DNA from: DATKEG01 sp035544515
GTDB lineage: Bacteria > Acidobacteriota > Vicinamibacteria > Fen-336
Direction of reading: 5' to 3'
DNA: 8,395 bases
NCBI GenBank assembly: GCA_035544515.1
Contig: DATKEG010000181.1
Coordinates: 1 to 8,395, forward strand
Part shown: positions 1 through 6,922 of the stretch, one piece after another
Numbering within the stretch: position 1 is the first letter of the stretch
Layout of the letters: the number at the start of each line of letters is the position of its first letter
Position numbers and translations under genes: made by a program
The notes under the pieces: generated by a model
Database searches by the model: none
Seen by the model: only the letters and a program-made list of their open reading frames with translations
What the model was told of the DNA's origin: nothing

Positions 1-35
1 GCTACTGCCCCTGGGGCGCCCGGGTCGTGGGGCTG

Positions 36-740
36 CTAGGCCGTTAACGCGGGCGCCCGCGACCGCACCAGGGCCTCGAACACCCTGCGGCCGTCGGCCG
101 ATCCCAGCAGCGGCTCGGCCGCCCGCTCGGGATGCGGCATCAGGCCGACCACGTTGCCCGCCTCGTTGCACACACCGGCGATCGCGCGCGCGCTCCCGTT
201 GACGTTGGCCGCGTCGTCGAGCCGCCCGTCGGCCGTGGTGTATCGGAAGACGACCTGGCCCTGCCGCTCGAGGCGGTCCAGCTCCTCCTCGCTCGCGTAG
301 AAGTTCCCCTCGCCGTGGGCGATGGGCATGGTCAGGACCTCACCCACCCTCAACCCCTCGGTGACCACGGTCTGGCCGCGCTCCACACGCACGTGCACGG
401 GCCGGGACAGGAACTTGACGCCGCGGTTGCGCAGCATGGCCCCGGGCAGCAGCCCCGCCTCCTGCAGGATCTGGAAGCCGTTGCAGATGCCGAGCACAGG
501 CCCTCCACGTGCCGCGAACTCGCCCACCGCGCGCATCACCGGGCTGAAGCGCGCGATGGCCCCCGTGCGCAGGTAATCGCCGTATGAGAAGCCGCCGGGC
601 AGGATGACGGCCTCGAGGCCGGAGAGGTCCGCGTCCTTGTGCCACACGAACCGTGCGTCCTGGCCGCACACGTGCTTCACGACGTGGTACGCGTCGTGGT
701 CGCAGTTCGAACCCGGGAACACCACCACTCCCACCGTCAA
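36..740 (-). CDS. purQ: Phosphoribosylformylglycinamidine synthase subunit PurQ (glutaminase)
   Basis: This is the glutamine amidotransferase subunit of FGAM synthase, step 4 of de novo purine synthesis. It hydrolyses glutamine and passes ammonia to PurL in a cytosolic PurL-PurS-PurQ complex. The 234-aa length is normal for a stand-alone PurQ. It is a class I amidotransferase: N-terminal VVVFPGSNCD, oxyanion region PGGFSYGDYLR (about 48-58), nucleophile elbow GICNGFQ with catalytic Cys86, and catalytic His203/Glu205 in GLMPHPER. I chose the TTG at 740 as start. It overlaps the purS stop (TTGA) and sits 5 nt after a GGAGGTG Shine-Dalgarno (746-752). A GTG two codons later is possible but spaced less well. 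The open frame runs far upstream into purB territory, but that part resembles no protein. The overlap implies translational coupling to purS. PurL is not in the window. Confidence 0.97.
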   Translation of the reverse strand: MTVGVVVFPGSNCDHDAYHVVKHVCGQDARFVWHKDADLSGLEAVILPGGFSYGDYLRTGAIARFSPVMRAVGEFAARGGPVLGICNGFQILQEAGLLPGAMLRNRGVKFLSRPVHVRVERGQTVVTEGLRVGEVLTMPIAHGEGNFYASEEELDRLERQGQVVFRYTTADGRLDDAANVNGSARAIAGVCNEAGNVVGLMPHPERAAEPLLGSADGRRVFEALVRSRAPALTA

Positions 741-982
741 GGCTCCACCTCCACCCGAAAGCTCTCGATCACGGGATTCGACAGCACGCGGCGCGCGATC
801 TCCTCCGCGGTCGCGCGGGCCTCGTCCGCGGGCACGCCCTCGAGGTCCACCTCGAAGAACTTGCCCTGGCGAACGTCGGCCACGCTCGCGTACCCCAGCG
901 AGCGCAGCGCGTCGTGGATGGTGCGCCCCTGGGGGTCGAAGACCGACTTCTTCAGGGTCACGTAGACGCGGGCCCGGGGCAT
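737..982 (-). CDS. purS: Phosphoribosylformylglycinamidine synthase subunit PurS
   Basis: PurS is the small structural subunit that bridges PurL and PurQ in the three-protein FGAM synthase of Bacillus-type systems. The 81-aa length matches the family. Visible hallmarks are the opening beta strand ARVYVTLKKSVFDPQG, then the DALRSLGY helix, the conserved VRQGKFFEVDLEG strand (about 37-50), a helix with the acidic patch ADEARATAEEIARRVLSNP, and a final strand IESFRVEVE. The ATG at 980-982 follows a GGAGGTG site (989-995) that lies inside the 3' end of purB. Only 3 nt separate it from the purB stop. Its TGA overlaps the purQ TTG start. Its presence shows that this organism uses the small-PurL type of FGAM synthase, not the single large enzyme of gammaproteobacteria. 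Confidence 0.96.
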   Translation of the reverse strand: MPRARVYVTLKKSVFDPQGRTIHDALRSLGYASVADVRQGKFFEVDLEGVPADEARATAEEIARRVLSNPVIESFRVEVEP

Positions 983-985
983 CCT

Positions 986-2299
986 CTACACCTCCTCCGC
1001 GGGAAGCTCCGCGAACACGCGGTCGAAGATGGCGTCCACGTGCTGCAGGTACTGCTCGAGGCGGAAGACCTCCGCCACCTCGTGCTCCTTCAAGACGGCG
1101 CGGATCTCGGGGTCGGCCGCCACGCGCTTGCGGAAATCGGTGTCCGCGCGCCAGGACTCCATGGCGTGGCGTTGCACCACGCGGTAGGCGTCCTCGCGGC
1201 GCATGCCCCGCGCCGTGAGCTGCAGCAGGAGCTGGCCGGAGAACACGAGGCCCCGCGTCGTCTCCAGGTTCTTGCGCATGCGCTCGGGATGGACGTTGAG
1301 CCCGCGCACGATGTCGGTGAAGCGGCGCAGCATGTGGTCGAGGGCCAGGAAGCTGTCGGGTACGATCACCCGCTCCACCGAGGAGTGGCTGATGTCGCGT
1401 TCGTGCCAGAGCGCCACGTTCTCCAGGGCGGCATGGGCGTTGGCTCGCAGGACGCGCGCCAGTCCCGTGATCTGTTCGCAGCCCACGGGGTTGCGCTTGT
1501 GCGGCATGGCCGAGGAACCCTTCTGCTTCTCCCCGAACGGCTCCTCCACCTCGCGCACCTCGGTCTTCTGGAGGGCGCGCACCTCCACCGCGAAGGTCTC
1601 CAGGCCGGCGCCCAGGATGGCCAGGGTCGAGAGCACCTCGGCGTGGCGGTCGCGCTGCAGCACCTGGGAGGAGATGGGCGAAGCGGCCAGGCCGAGCCTC
1701 GCGCACACGGCCTCCTCGACCGCCGGCGGCAGGTGCGAGAAGGTCCCCACCGCGCCCGAGAGCTTGCCCACGGAGATGGCGGCGTGGGCGCGCGCCAGGC
1801 GCTCCCGGTCCCGGGCCAGCTCGGCGTGCCAGAGCGCCAGCTTGAGCCCGAACGTCATCGGCTCGGCGTGCACTCCGTGCGTGCGCCCGATCATCGGGGT
1901 GTGCTTGAACTCGAAGGCGCGCCCGCGGACCGCCTCCATGAGCGCGAGCACGTCGTCGTCGAGGAGGTCCAGGGCGTCGCGCATCAGCATCGAGAGCGCG
2001 GTGTCCACTACGTCCGAGGAGGTGAGGCCGTAGTGCAGCCAGCGTCCTTCCGGACCGACGTTCTCGGCCACGTTGGACACGAACGCGATCACGTCGTGCT
2101 GGACTTCCCTCTCGATGGCCTCGATGCGCGCCACGTCGAAGCGGGCCTTCTCCTTGATCACGGCCAGGGCCTCGGGCGGCACGATGCCGCCTTCCGAGAG
2201 CACCTCGGTGGCCGCGATCTCCACCGCCAGCCAGGTGGCGAAGCGGCTCTCCTCCGACCAGATGCGGGCCATCTCCGGCCGCGAATAGCGAGGAATCAT
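986..2299 (-). CDS. purB: Adenylosuccinate lyase PurB
   Basis: PurB is the cytosolic homotetrameric lyase that removes fumarate from SAICAR (purine step 8) and from adenylosuccinate (last step to AMP). At 437 aa it has the length of the short, Bacillus-type enzyme. The N-terminus MIPRYSRPEMARIWSEE is the classic family start. Conserved blocks in order are QHDVIAF (68-74), HYGLTSSDVVDTA (89-101), GRTHGVHAEP with the conserved His141 (138-147), and the fumarase/aspartase superfamily signature GSSAMPHKRNP (261-271) on the mobile loop with the catalytic serine. The ATG at 2297-2299 has no strong Shine-Dalgarno (upstream bases CCCCGAAA). It is the first gene of the visible purine operon, so its promoter should lie in 2300-2460, but I could not pick one out. 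purC, which often sits between purB and purS, is absent here. Confidence 0.97.
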   Translation of the reverse strand: MIPRYSRPEMARIWSEESRFATWLAVEIAATEVLSEGGIVPPEALAVIKEKARFDVARIEAIEREVQHDVIAFVSNVAENVGPEGRWLHYGLTSSDVVDTALSMLMRDALDLLDDDVLALMEAVRGRAFEFKHTPMIGRTHGVHAEPMTFGLKLALWHAELARDRERLARAHAAISVGKLSGAVGTFSHLPPAVEEAVCARLGLAASPISSQVLQRDRHAEVLSTLAILGAGLETFAVEVRALQKTEVREVEEPFGEKQKGSSAMPHKRNPVGCEQITGLARVLRANAHAALENVALWHERDISHSSVERVIVPDSFLALDHMLRRFTDIVRGLNVHPERMRKNLETTRGLVFSGQLLLQLTARGMRREDAYRVVQRHAMESWRADTDFRKRVAADPEIRAVLKEHEVAEVFRLEQYLQHVDAIFDRVFAELPAEEV

Positions 2300-2460
2300 T
2301 TTCGGGGATGCGGCGCTCTACGCTCCGCGCTCATCGTCATCCAGCGCGTCGCGGCGAGATGAACCCGCCGAGATGCGCCGAGGAAACGCTCCGCTGCGAG
2401 CGCCGGACTCTCCCTAGCGCCGCAGTCTACCATCGCGGCTCGCGCCGGCCGACGGCGACC

Positions 2461-3138
2461 CTAGTCCGTCGTGGCCGGCGACGCGGAGAGGTAGGCGGCC
2501 AGGCTCTTCTCGGCCTGCTCGGGCTTGAAGCCGAACGGGCCCATGCCGCCCTTGTACACGATGCGTCCGCCCCGGCCGACGACGTAGATGCGCTCGGGCC
2601 AGGCGGCGTAGGCCTTGTCGGCGGCGTTCTCCATCCCGTCGATGGCGAGCGGAAGCCGGTAGTGCAGGCGGTCCACCAGGACCCGGGCCAGGGCCTGCCG
2701 TTCCACGAACGTGGTCGGCTGCCTGAAGACGACGTCCTCCTCGCGGTTGACGTCCATCTGCCACTCGTCGTCGGGATGCGCTTCGTTGATGTAGACGGTG
2801 AGGAACTGCGCGCGGTCCTTGTAGGCGTCGTAGATGCGATGAAGATCGCCGATCTTCTTGCGGAACGGCGGTCAGGTGCAGCTTCCGAACACGAGGACCA
2901 CGGGCTTCTCCCGCCACAGCTCCGAGAGCCGGACGGTGCTCCCGTCGTAGGCGGCGAGGGCGAGGTCCGGGGCCGCCTCGCCGACCTTGAGCGTCCCACG
3001 CTCGCGCCGGTCGAACTCGTTGTACCTGAGGATGCCTTCGCGCACGAGGAGGTAATAGCCGCCCAGGCCGGCGGCGGCGAGGCCGCCCACCGCGGCCGCG
3101 AAGAGGATCGCCTTGCGCCACGGGATCCGGCCTCGCAC
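2461..3138 (-). CDS. Iodothyronine deiodinase-family selenoprotein, membrane-anchored (in-frame TGA = Sec89)
   Basis: This is a 225-residue redoxin-fold protein if the TGA at 2872-2874 is read as selenocysteine. A basic N-terminus is followed by one hydrophobic segment (about residues 9-32), then a thioredoxin-like strand VVLVFGSCT leading into Sec89. The active-site string SCTUPPF is the deiodinase hallmark. Homology continues past the TGA: FLTVYINEAHPDDEW (about 112-126, matching the vertebrate YIEEAHxSDGW block, with Glu119 and His121), then a distal part containing PERIYVVGRGGRIVYKGGMGPF, which closely parallels the deiodinase C-terminal domain. Matching homology on both sides argues against a pseudogene. 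Vertebrate enzymes (about 250-300 aa) reductively remove iodine from thyroid hormones; the bacterial substrate is unknown and may be another halogenated or peroxide compound. The GTG at 3138 is preferred over the GTG at 3144, which lies inside the Shine-Dalgarno. It diverges from the malic enzyme gene and ends 161 bp before purB. Confidence 0.9.
2836..2861 (-). promoter_or_regulatory. Candidate bacterial SECIS hairpin
   Basis: On the minus strand, 14 nt after the TGA, GAAGATC pairs perfectly with GATCTTC (7 bp, 2841-2857) around a GGC loop. Weaker pairs extend the stem below (A16-U36, C15-G38 and G14-C39, counting from the U of UGA, with a mismatch and a bulge). The apical loop begins 21 nt after the TGA and starts with G. 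Known bacterial SECIS elements lie within the coding sequence just after UGA, with the loop about 16-37 nt away and a guanine at its start, where SelB binds. The hairpin lies in coding sequence (KKIGDLH), so coincidental pairing is possible, but position and loop both fit. Confidence 0.75.
2872..2874 (-). other. In-frame TGA read as selenocysteine
   Basis: The codon follows TGC ACC (Cys-Thr) and precedes CCG CCG TTC (Pro-Pro-Phe), giving SCTUPPF, the strictly conserved deiodinase active site. The frame is open for 88 codons before it and 136 codons after it. Decoding would need SelB, SelA and tRNA-Sec (selC) elsewhere in the genome; none is in this window. Confidence 0.9.
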
Positions 3139-3148
3139 GATCACCTCC
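3139..3148 (-). promoter_or_regulatory. Strong Shine-Dalgarno of the deiodinase-like gene
   Basis: GGAGGTGATC on the minus strand is a 10-base perfect complement to the usual 16S rRNA 3' end. It directly abuts GTG at 3136-3138, with 5 nt between GGAGG and the start. It decides the start: the alternative GTG at 3142-3144 is part of this site and cannot be served by it. It also argues that the gene is actively translated. Confidence 0.75.
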
Positions 3149-3198
3149 GGAGACCAGAGTGTACCCCCGGATTGCGGTACCCGGTCACGCGGTCAACA

Positions 3199-4947
3199 AT
3201 GGCCACCGCCATGGAGCCCTACCGCCACACGCGCGGACCCGACGGGCGCGTGCGCGTCTCGGTGCCCTGGCGCGGGGCGGCGCTCCTGGCCCATCCCATG
3301 TACAACAAGAGCACCGCCTTCACGCTCGAGGAGCGCGCCGCCTTCGGCCTGGCCGGGCTCCTTCCGGCGGCGGTGAGCACCATGGAGCAGCAGGCGGAGC
3401 GCGCGTACGGCAACATCGCGCGCAAGACCGACGCGCTCGAGCGCTACATCGGCCTGGCCGCGCTGCAGGACCGCAACGAGCACCTGTTCTACCGCGTCCT
3501 GCTCGACCACCTCGAGGACCTGGTGCCGATCGTGTACACGCCGACGGTGGGGCGCGCCTGCCAGGAGTTCAGCCGGATCTTCCGGCGCGCCCGCGGCCTG
3601 TGGATCACGCCCGGGGACCAGGGCCGCGTCTACGAGGCGCTGGGCAACGCGCCCTGGGAGGACGTCCGGCTCATCGTGGTCACGGACAACCAGAGCATCC
3701 TGGGACTGGGCGATCAGGGCGCGGGCGGCATGCCCATACCCGTGGGCAAGCTCGCCCTCTATACCGCGGCCGCGGGCATCCATCCCGCGCGGACGCTGCC
3801 GGTGAGCCTGGACGTCGGCACCGACAACCCGGCCCTCCTGCGCGACGACCTCTACCTCGGCTGGCGGCACCCCCGCGTGCACGGCGAGCGCTACGAGGCG
3901 CTGGTCGAGGAGTTCGTGCAGGCGGTACGGCGCCGCTTCCCGCGCGCCGTGCTGCAGTGGGAGGACTTCAGCAAGGGCAATGCCTTCGCGCTGCTCGAGC
4001 GCTATCGCGGCGTGCTGCCGTCGTTCAACGACGACATCCAGGGCACGGCCGCGGTGGCCCTGGCCGGCGTGCTGGCCGCCGGGCGCGCTTCGGGCACCGC
4101 CCTGCCCGCGCAGCGCATCGTGATCCTGGGCGCGGGCGCCGCGGGAGTGGGCATCGGCCGGCTCCTGCGCGACGCGTTGCAGCGCGCGGGCGTCACCGGA
4201 AGCGCGCTCACCGAGGCCATCGCGGTCCTGGACAGCCACGGGCTCGTCCGGGAGGGGCCCGGCGGAGCCGCGGACGCCTATCGCCGCGCGCTGGCCTGGC
4301 CCGCCGCCCTCGCCGAGCGGCGCGGACTCGGCGCGGACGCCCCACGCGACCTGGCGGCCGTGGTGCGCCAGCTCCGGCCCACCGTGTTGATCGGCGTCTC
4401 CGGCGCGCCCGGCGCCTTCAGCGAGGCGATCGTGCGCGACATGGCGCGTCACGTGGAGCGGCCCGTCATCTTCCCGATGTCGAACCCGACGAGCCAGGCG
4501 GAGGCGATGCCGGCGGACGTGTTGGCCTGGACCGGCGGCCGCGCCCTCGTGGCCACGGGCAGCCCGTTCCCCGCCGTGGCCGGCCGGGCCGGACCCATCC
4601 GCATCGGCCAGGGCAACAACGCGTTCATCTTCCCCGGCCTGGGCCTGGGCGCGCTCGTGGCGCAGGCGCGCGAGATCACCGAGGGCATGTTCACCGCGGC
4701 CGCGTCGCGCCTGGCCGAACTCGTGCGGCCGGAGGACCTGGCGGCGGGGAGCCTGTTCCCTCCCATCGCGGACCTGCGCCCGGTCACGGCCGAGATCGCC
4801 GTGGCCGTCGCCCGTGAGGCCCGCGACGGCGGGGTGGGCCGCCACCTCGACGACGCGGATCTCCCGAAGGCCGTGCGCGGCTCGATGTGGGAGCCGGTCT
4901 ATCCCGTGCTGGAGCCGGTCCCGGTGCCCTCGCCCGAGCTGCCGTGA
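3199..4947 (+). CDS. NAD-dependent malic enzyme (MaeA/SfcA type)
   Basis: This enzyme oxidatively decarboxylates malate to pyruvate and CO2 with reduction of NAD(P), linking the TCA cycle to pyruvate. At 582 aa it is the large E. coli MaeA/eukaryotic type, not the short bacterial form. Visible landmarks are HPMYNKSTAFT (32-42), PIVYTPTVG with catalytic Tyr113, GKLALYTA with catalytic Lys184, LDVGTDN (204-210), metal ligands Glu255 and Asp256 in WEDFSKGNAF and Asp279 in SFNDDIQGT, the Rossmann dinucleotide loop GAGAAGVGIG (311-320), then FPMSNPT and IGQGNNAFIFPGLGLG. NAD preference is inferred from the family type. The start is uncertain: ATG at 3199 and ATG at 3211 (578 aa) are both possible and neither has a clear Shine-Dalgarno, so translation may be leaderless. 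Its TGA overlaps the next gene's GTG start. Confidence 0.95.
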   Translation: MATAMEPYRHTRGPDGRVRVSVPWRGAALLAHPMYNKSTAFTLEERAAFGLAGLLPAAVSTMEQQAERAYGNIARKTDALERYIGLAALQDRNEHLFYRVLLDHLEDLVPIVYTPTVGRACQEFSRIFRRARGLWITPGDQGRVYEALGNAPWEDVRLIVVTDNQSILGLGDQGAGGMPIPVGKLALYTAAAGIHPARTLPVSLDVGTDNPALLRDDLYLGWRHPRVHGERYEALVEEFVQAVRRRFPRAVLQWEDFSKGNAFALLERYRGVLPSFNDDIQGTAAVALAGVLAAGRASGTALPAQRIVILGAGAAGVGIGRLLRDALQRAGVTGSALTEAIAVLDSHGLVREGPGGAADAYRRALAWPAALAERRGLGADAPRDLAAVVRQLRPTVLIGVSGAPGAFSEAIVRDMARHVERPVIFPMSNPTSQAEAMPADVLAWTGGRALVATGSPFPAVAGRAGPIRIGQGNNAFIFPGLGLGALVAQAREITEGMFTAAASRLAELVRPEDLAAGSLFPPIADLRPVTAEIAVAVAREARDGGVGRHLDDADLPKAVRGSMWEPVYPVLEPVPVPSPELP

Positions 4948-5960
4948 GCACGCCCGCGGTTGCATCCCTCCTGCTCCTCCTCGGTCAGACGGACGTGCCC
5001 CCGGTCCGGATGCGCGAGCAGGTGGACGTGGAGCGAGTCCTCCTCGAGGCGCGCGTCGTCGATGCGCGCGGGCAGCCGATTCGCGGGCTCCGGCCCGAGC
5101 ACTTCCGGGTGACCCTCGCCAGCCAGGAGGCCACGGTCGAGTCGGTATTCTGGGTCGAGGGGGCGGAGCCGCCGCTCGCGGAGGCGGCGGTCGAGGCCGG
5201 GGTGGCTCCCCCCGCCCCGGCCGGCCGGCTCGTCGTGTTCTTCTTCCAGAAGGACCTCGAGCGCTCTCGGATCGGCGGGCTGATGCGGATGACGCGCGAG
5301 GCGTCGGCCCTGTTCGACCGGCTCGCGCCCGAGGATCGCGCCGCGGTCGTTTCCTTCGATTCCCACCTCAAGCTGTGGGTCGATTTCACGCAGGACCGGG
5401 AGGTTGCCCGGCGCGCCCTTGAGCATTCCATCCTGTTCGGGGGACGCCCCACCGTCCCGCGGTCGTTCCACCCGCCCGCGCTCGGCCCCTCGTTCGACCG
5501 CGTGGCCGCGCGGCGGGCCGCCACGCCGGAAACGGCGCTGCGCGTGCTCGGAGAAGCGCTCCAGGACGTGCCGGGGGCGAAGTCGCTCGTCTTCTTCGGC
5601 TGGGGCCTCGGTCGCTTCTCCGCCACCGGCGTCCACCCCGAGCGCGACTACGAACCCGCGCGCCGCGCGCTCGTGGAGGCGCGGACGTCGGTGTTCACGC
5701 TGGACGTCACGAACGCGGACTACCATTCGCTCGAGGTCGGCCTCGAGCAGGTGTCCTACGACACCGGCGGCTTCTACGTGAAGACCCACCTGTTCCAGGC
5801 GCAGGCGCTGCGCCGCCTCGAAGGCGCCCTGGCCGGCCATTACGTGCTCGTCCTCGAGGCCCCGCGGCTCCCGCCCGGACGTCACCCGCTGCGCGTGCGG
5901 CTCGGCGGGCGGGAGGGAACCGTGCTGGCGCCGCCGTCCTGGGAGCGCCGCGGGAACTGA
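4944..5960 (+). CDS. VWFA-related domain protein (acidobacterial type), probably exported
   Basis: This is a 338-aa protein of the von Willebrand factor A-like group that is expanded in Acidobacteriota (TIGR03436-like by pattern). After a short hydrophobic N-terminus (ASLLLLLGQ, about 7-15, a weak signal peptide) comes a beta-sandwich-like segment, LLEARVVDARGQPIRGLRPE then HFRV (33-56), the usual opening of this family. The A-domain core starts at about residue 95 (RLVVFFF), with DRLAPEDRAAVVSFDSHLKL (125-144), KSLVFFGWGLG (213-223) and SVFTLDVTNAD (249-259). It closes with the HYVLVLEAPR strand and a short beta tail. The expected MIDAS DxSxS is absent: the position reads FQKDLERSR, so metal-dependent adhesion is doubtful. 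The GTG at 4944 overlaps the malic enzyme stop (GTGA). The open frame extends further upstream, but only inside the malic enzyme gene. The specific role is unknown. Confidence 0.82.
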   Translation: MSTPAVASLLLLLGQTDVPPVRMREQVDVERVLLEARVVDARGQPIRGLRPEHFRVTLASQEATVESVFWVEGAEPPLAEAAVEAGVAPPAPAGRLVVFFFQKDLERSRIGGLMRMTREASALFDRLAPEDRAAVVSFDSHLKLWVDFTQDREVARRALEHSILFGGRPTVPRSFHPPALGPSFDRVAARRAATPETALRVLGEALQDVPGAKSLVFFGWGLGRFSATGVHPERDYEPARRALVEARTSVFTLDVTNADYHSLEVGLEQVSYDTGGFYVKTHLFQAQALRRLEGALAGHYVLVLEAPRLPPGRHPLRVRLGGREGTVLAPPSWERRGN

Positions 5961-5998
5961 GCGGGCTCGGCCCACGCTCGTCGCGCCCGGGCCAGGTG

Positions 5999-6922
5999 CT
6001 AGGAGGAGCGCGGCGCGCGCATGCGTCGCGCCAGCTCGTCCAGGGAGGGGTAGGCCGCGGGCGCGAGCTGGAGGACCGGCGGGGGCGCCGCCTCGCTCTG
6101 CAGGGCGCGCGCGGCGAGCCGCACGGCCGGGCCGCCGTTGGACGGCGTGACGATGGTGGCGGCCAGCGTCCCCGCGTCGACGAGCCGCTGTCCGCCGTCG
6201 GCCAGACCGTCGCAGCCGATCACGGGCACGCGCGCGGCCAGGCCGGCCGCGCCACGGGCCTCGAGCGCCTTTTTGGCGCCCACGGCCATGGCGTCGTTCT
6301 GGCACGCGACCGCTTCGAGGCGCAAGGTATGTGAGCTCTCCAGCCGCAGCCAACGCCGCAGCGTTTCCTCGCCGCTGGCTTCGGTCCAGCGCCCCTCGAT
6401 CACCTTCACCTCGAGCCCGCCGCCCTCGATCGCCCGCTGCAGGCCCTTCAGGCGTTGCTGGGCGACCGAAGTGTCGCCGGGCCCCGTCACGCACACCACC
6501 ACCCCCCCGTGCGGGACCAGGATCCTGAGCTGCGCGCCCTGGATGCGGCCCACCTCGAGCTGGTCCGTGCCCACGCTGGAGAGGACCAGGCGCGGATACT
6601 GGCGGCGCAGATCCTCGAGGTAGGGAACCGTTCGGTTGATGAGGACCCAGCCGACGCCCGACGCGGCCGCCTTCCGTGCCACGCGCTCGAGGCCCTCGCC
6701 CGCCACGGTCTCGACCACGATGACCGCCGGCCGGTCCTCCGGCGCGGCATGAATCGCCCCGTAGAGCTGCTGGATCTGCAGGACCGCGTTGTTGTCGGCG
6801 AAGAGGACGTCGATGCCCAGCCCTTCGCGGGCGGCGGCCTGGCGGGCGTCCTCCGCCTGCATGCGCTGGAACTCCTGGTCTTGCGTCAGGAACGAGGCCA
6901 GGATGCGCTTCGAGTCCCCCAT
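5999..6922 (-). CDS. Sugar-type substrate-binding domain protein (periplasmic-binding-protein fold) without signal peptide
   Basis: This 307-aa protein has the type I periplasmic binding protein fold of ribose/xylose ABC transporters (Peripla_BP_4-like). Family features are an opening strand KRILASFL (5-12), PAVIVVETV (65-73), GWVLINRTVPY (91-101), GTDQLEVGRIQGAQL (118-132), the interdomain GPGDTSVAQQRLKGLQRAI (147-165), VACQNDAMAVGAKKAL (205-220), and VIGCDGLADGGQRLVDAGTLAATI (234-257). The ATG at 6920-6922 follows a GGAGG about 7-8 nt upstream. The mature fold begins at once: no signal peptide, lipobox, transmembrane segment or DNA-binding domain is present. The frame stays open upstream of the ATG but encodes nothing hydrophobic. 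No permease or ATPase gene flanks it. It may be a cytosolic ligand sensor or a partner of a distant system. Ligand unknown. Confidence 0.85.
   Translation of the reverse strand: MGDSKRILASFLTQDQEFQRMQAEDARQAAAREGLGIDVLFADNNAVLQIQQLYGAIHAAPEDRPAVIVVETVAGEGLERVARKAAASGVGWVLINRTVPYLEDLRRQYPRLVLSSVGTDQLEVGRIQGAQLRILVPHGGVVVCVTGPGDTSVAQQRLKGLQRAIEGGGLEVKVIEGRWTEASGEETLRRWLRLESSHTLRLEAVACQNDAMAVGAKKALEARGAAGLAARVPVIGCDGLADGGQRLVDAGTLAATIVTPSNGGPAVRLAARALQSEAAPPPVLQLAPAAYPSLDELARRMRAPRSS

Noticed and set aside
1..47. Possible tail of a plus-strand gene converging on purQ (frame 3 reads to a TAA at 45-47)
   Set aside because: Only 14 residues are visible and nothing identifies them; an open frame this short is not evidence.
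741..1706. N-terminal extension of purQ by over 300 codons
   Set aside because: The extension overlaps purS and purB in another frame and looks non-biological; the TTG at 740 has a proper Shine-Dalgarno and gives the normal family length.
653..2362. Long plus-strand open frame (569 codons) opposite purB and purS
   Set aside because: It is the antisense shadow of well-conserved genes in high-GC DNA; the translation is rich in His, Arg, Gly and Ala and has no recognisable domain.
2300..2460. Terminator, promoter or riboswitch ahead of purB
   Set aside because: I found only a weak GCCGC/GCGGC pairing and no convincing -35/-10 pair or purine riboswitch core.
2461..2757. A separate small gene starting at the ATG at 2757
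   Set aside because: That ATG is an internal Met of the deiodinase-like protein (EWQMD), and homology continues upstream of it to the TGA and beyond.
3193..4965. Minus-strand open frame of 590 codons opposite malic enzyme
   Set aside because: The plus strand carries all malic enzyme motifs; the antisense product is a low-complexity, Arg/Ala/His-rich artefact of GC-rich codon use.
5969..5993. Possible bidirectional terminator, GGCCC...GGGCC, between the convergent genes
   Set aside because: The stem is only 5 bp with a 15-nt loop and no T-tract; such pairings are expected by chance in this GC-rich DNA.
4899..6494. Minus-strand open frame of 531 codons spanning the VWFA gene and part of the binding-protein gene
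   Set aside because: It runs antisense to one supported gene and out of frame with another; the composition is artefactual.
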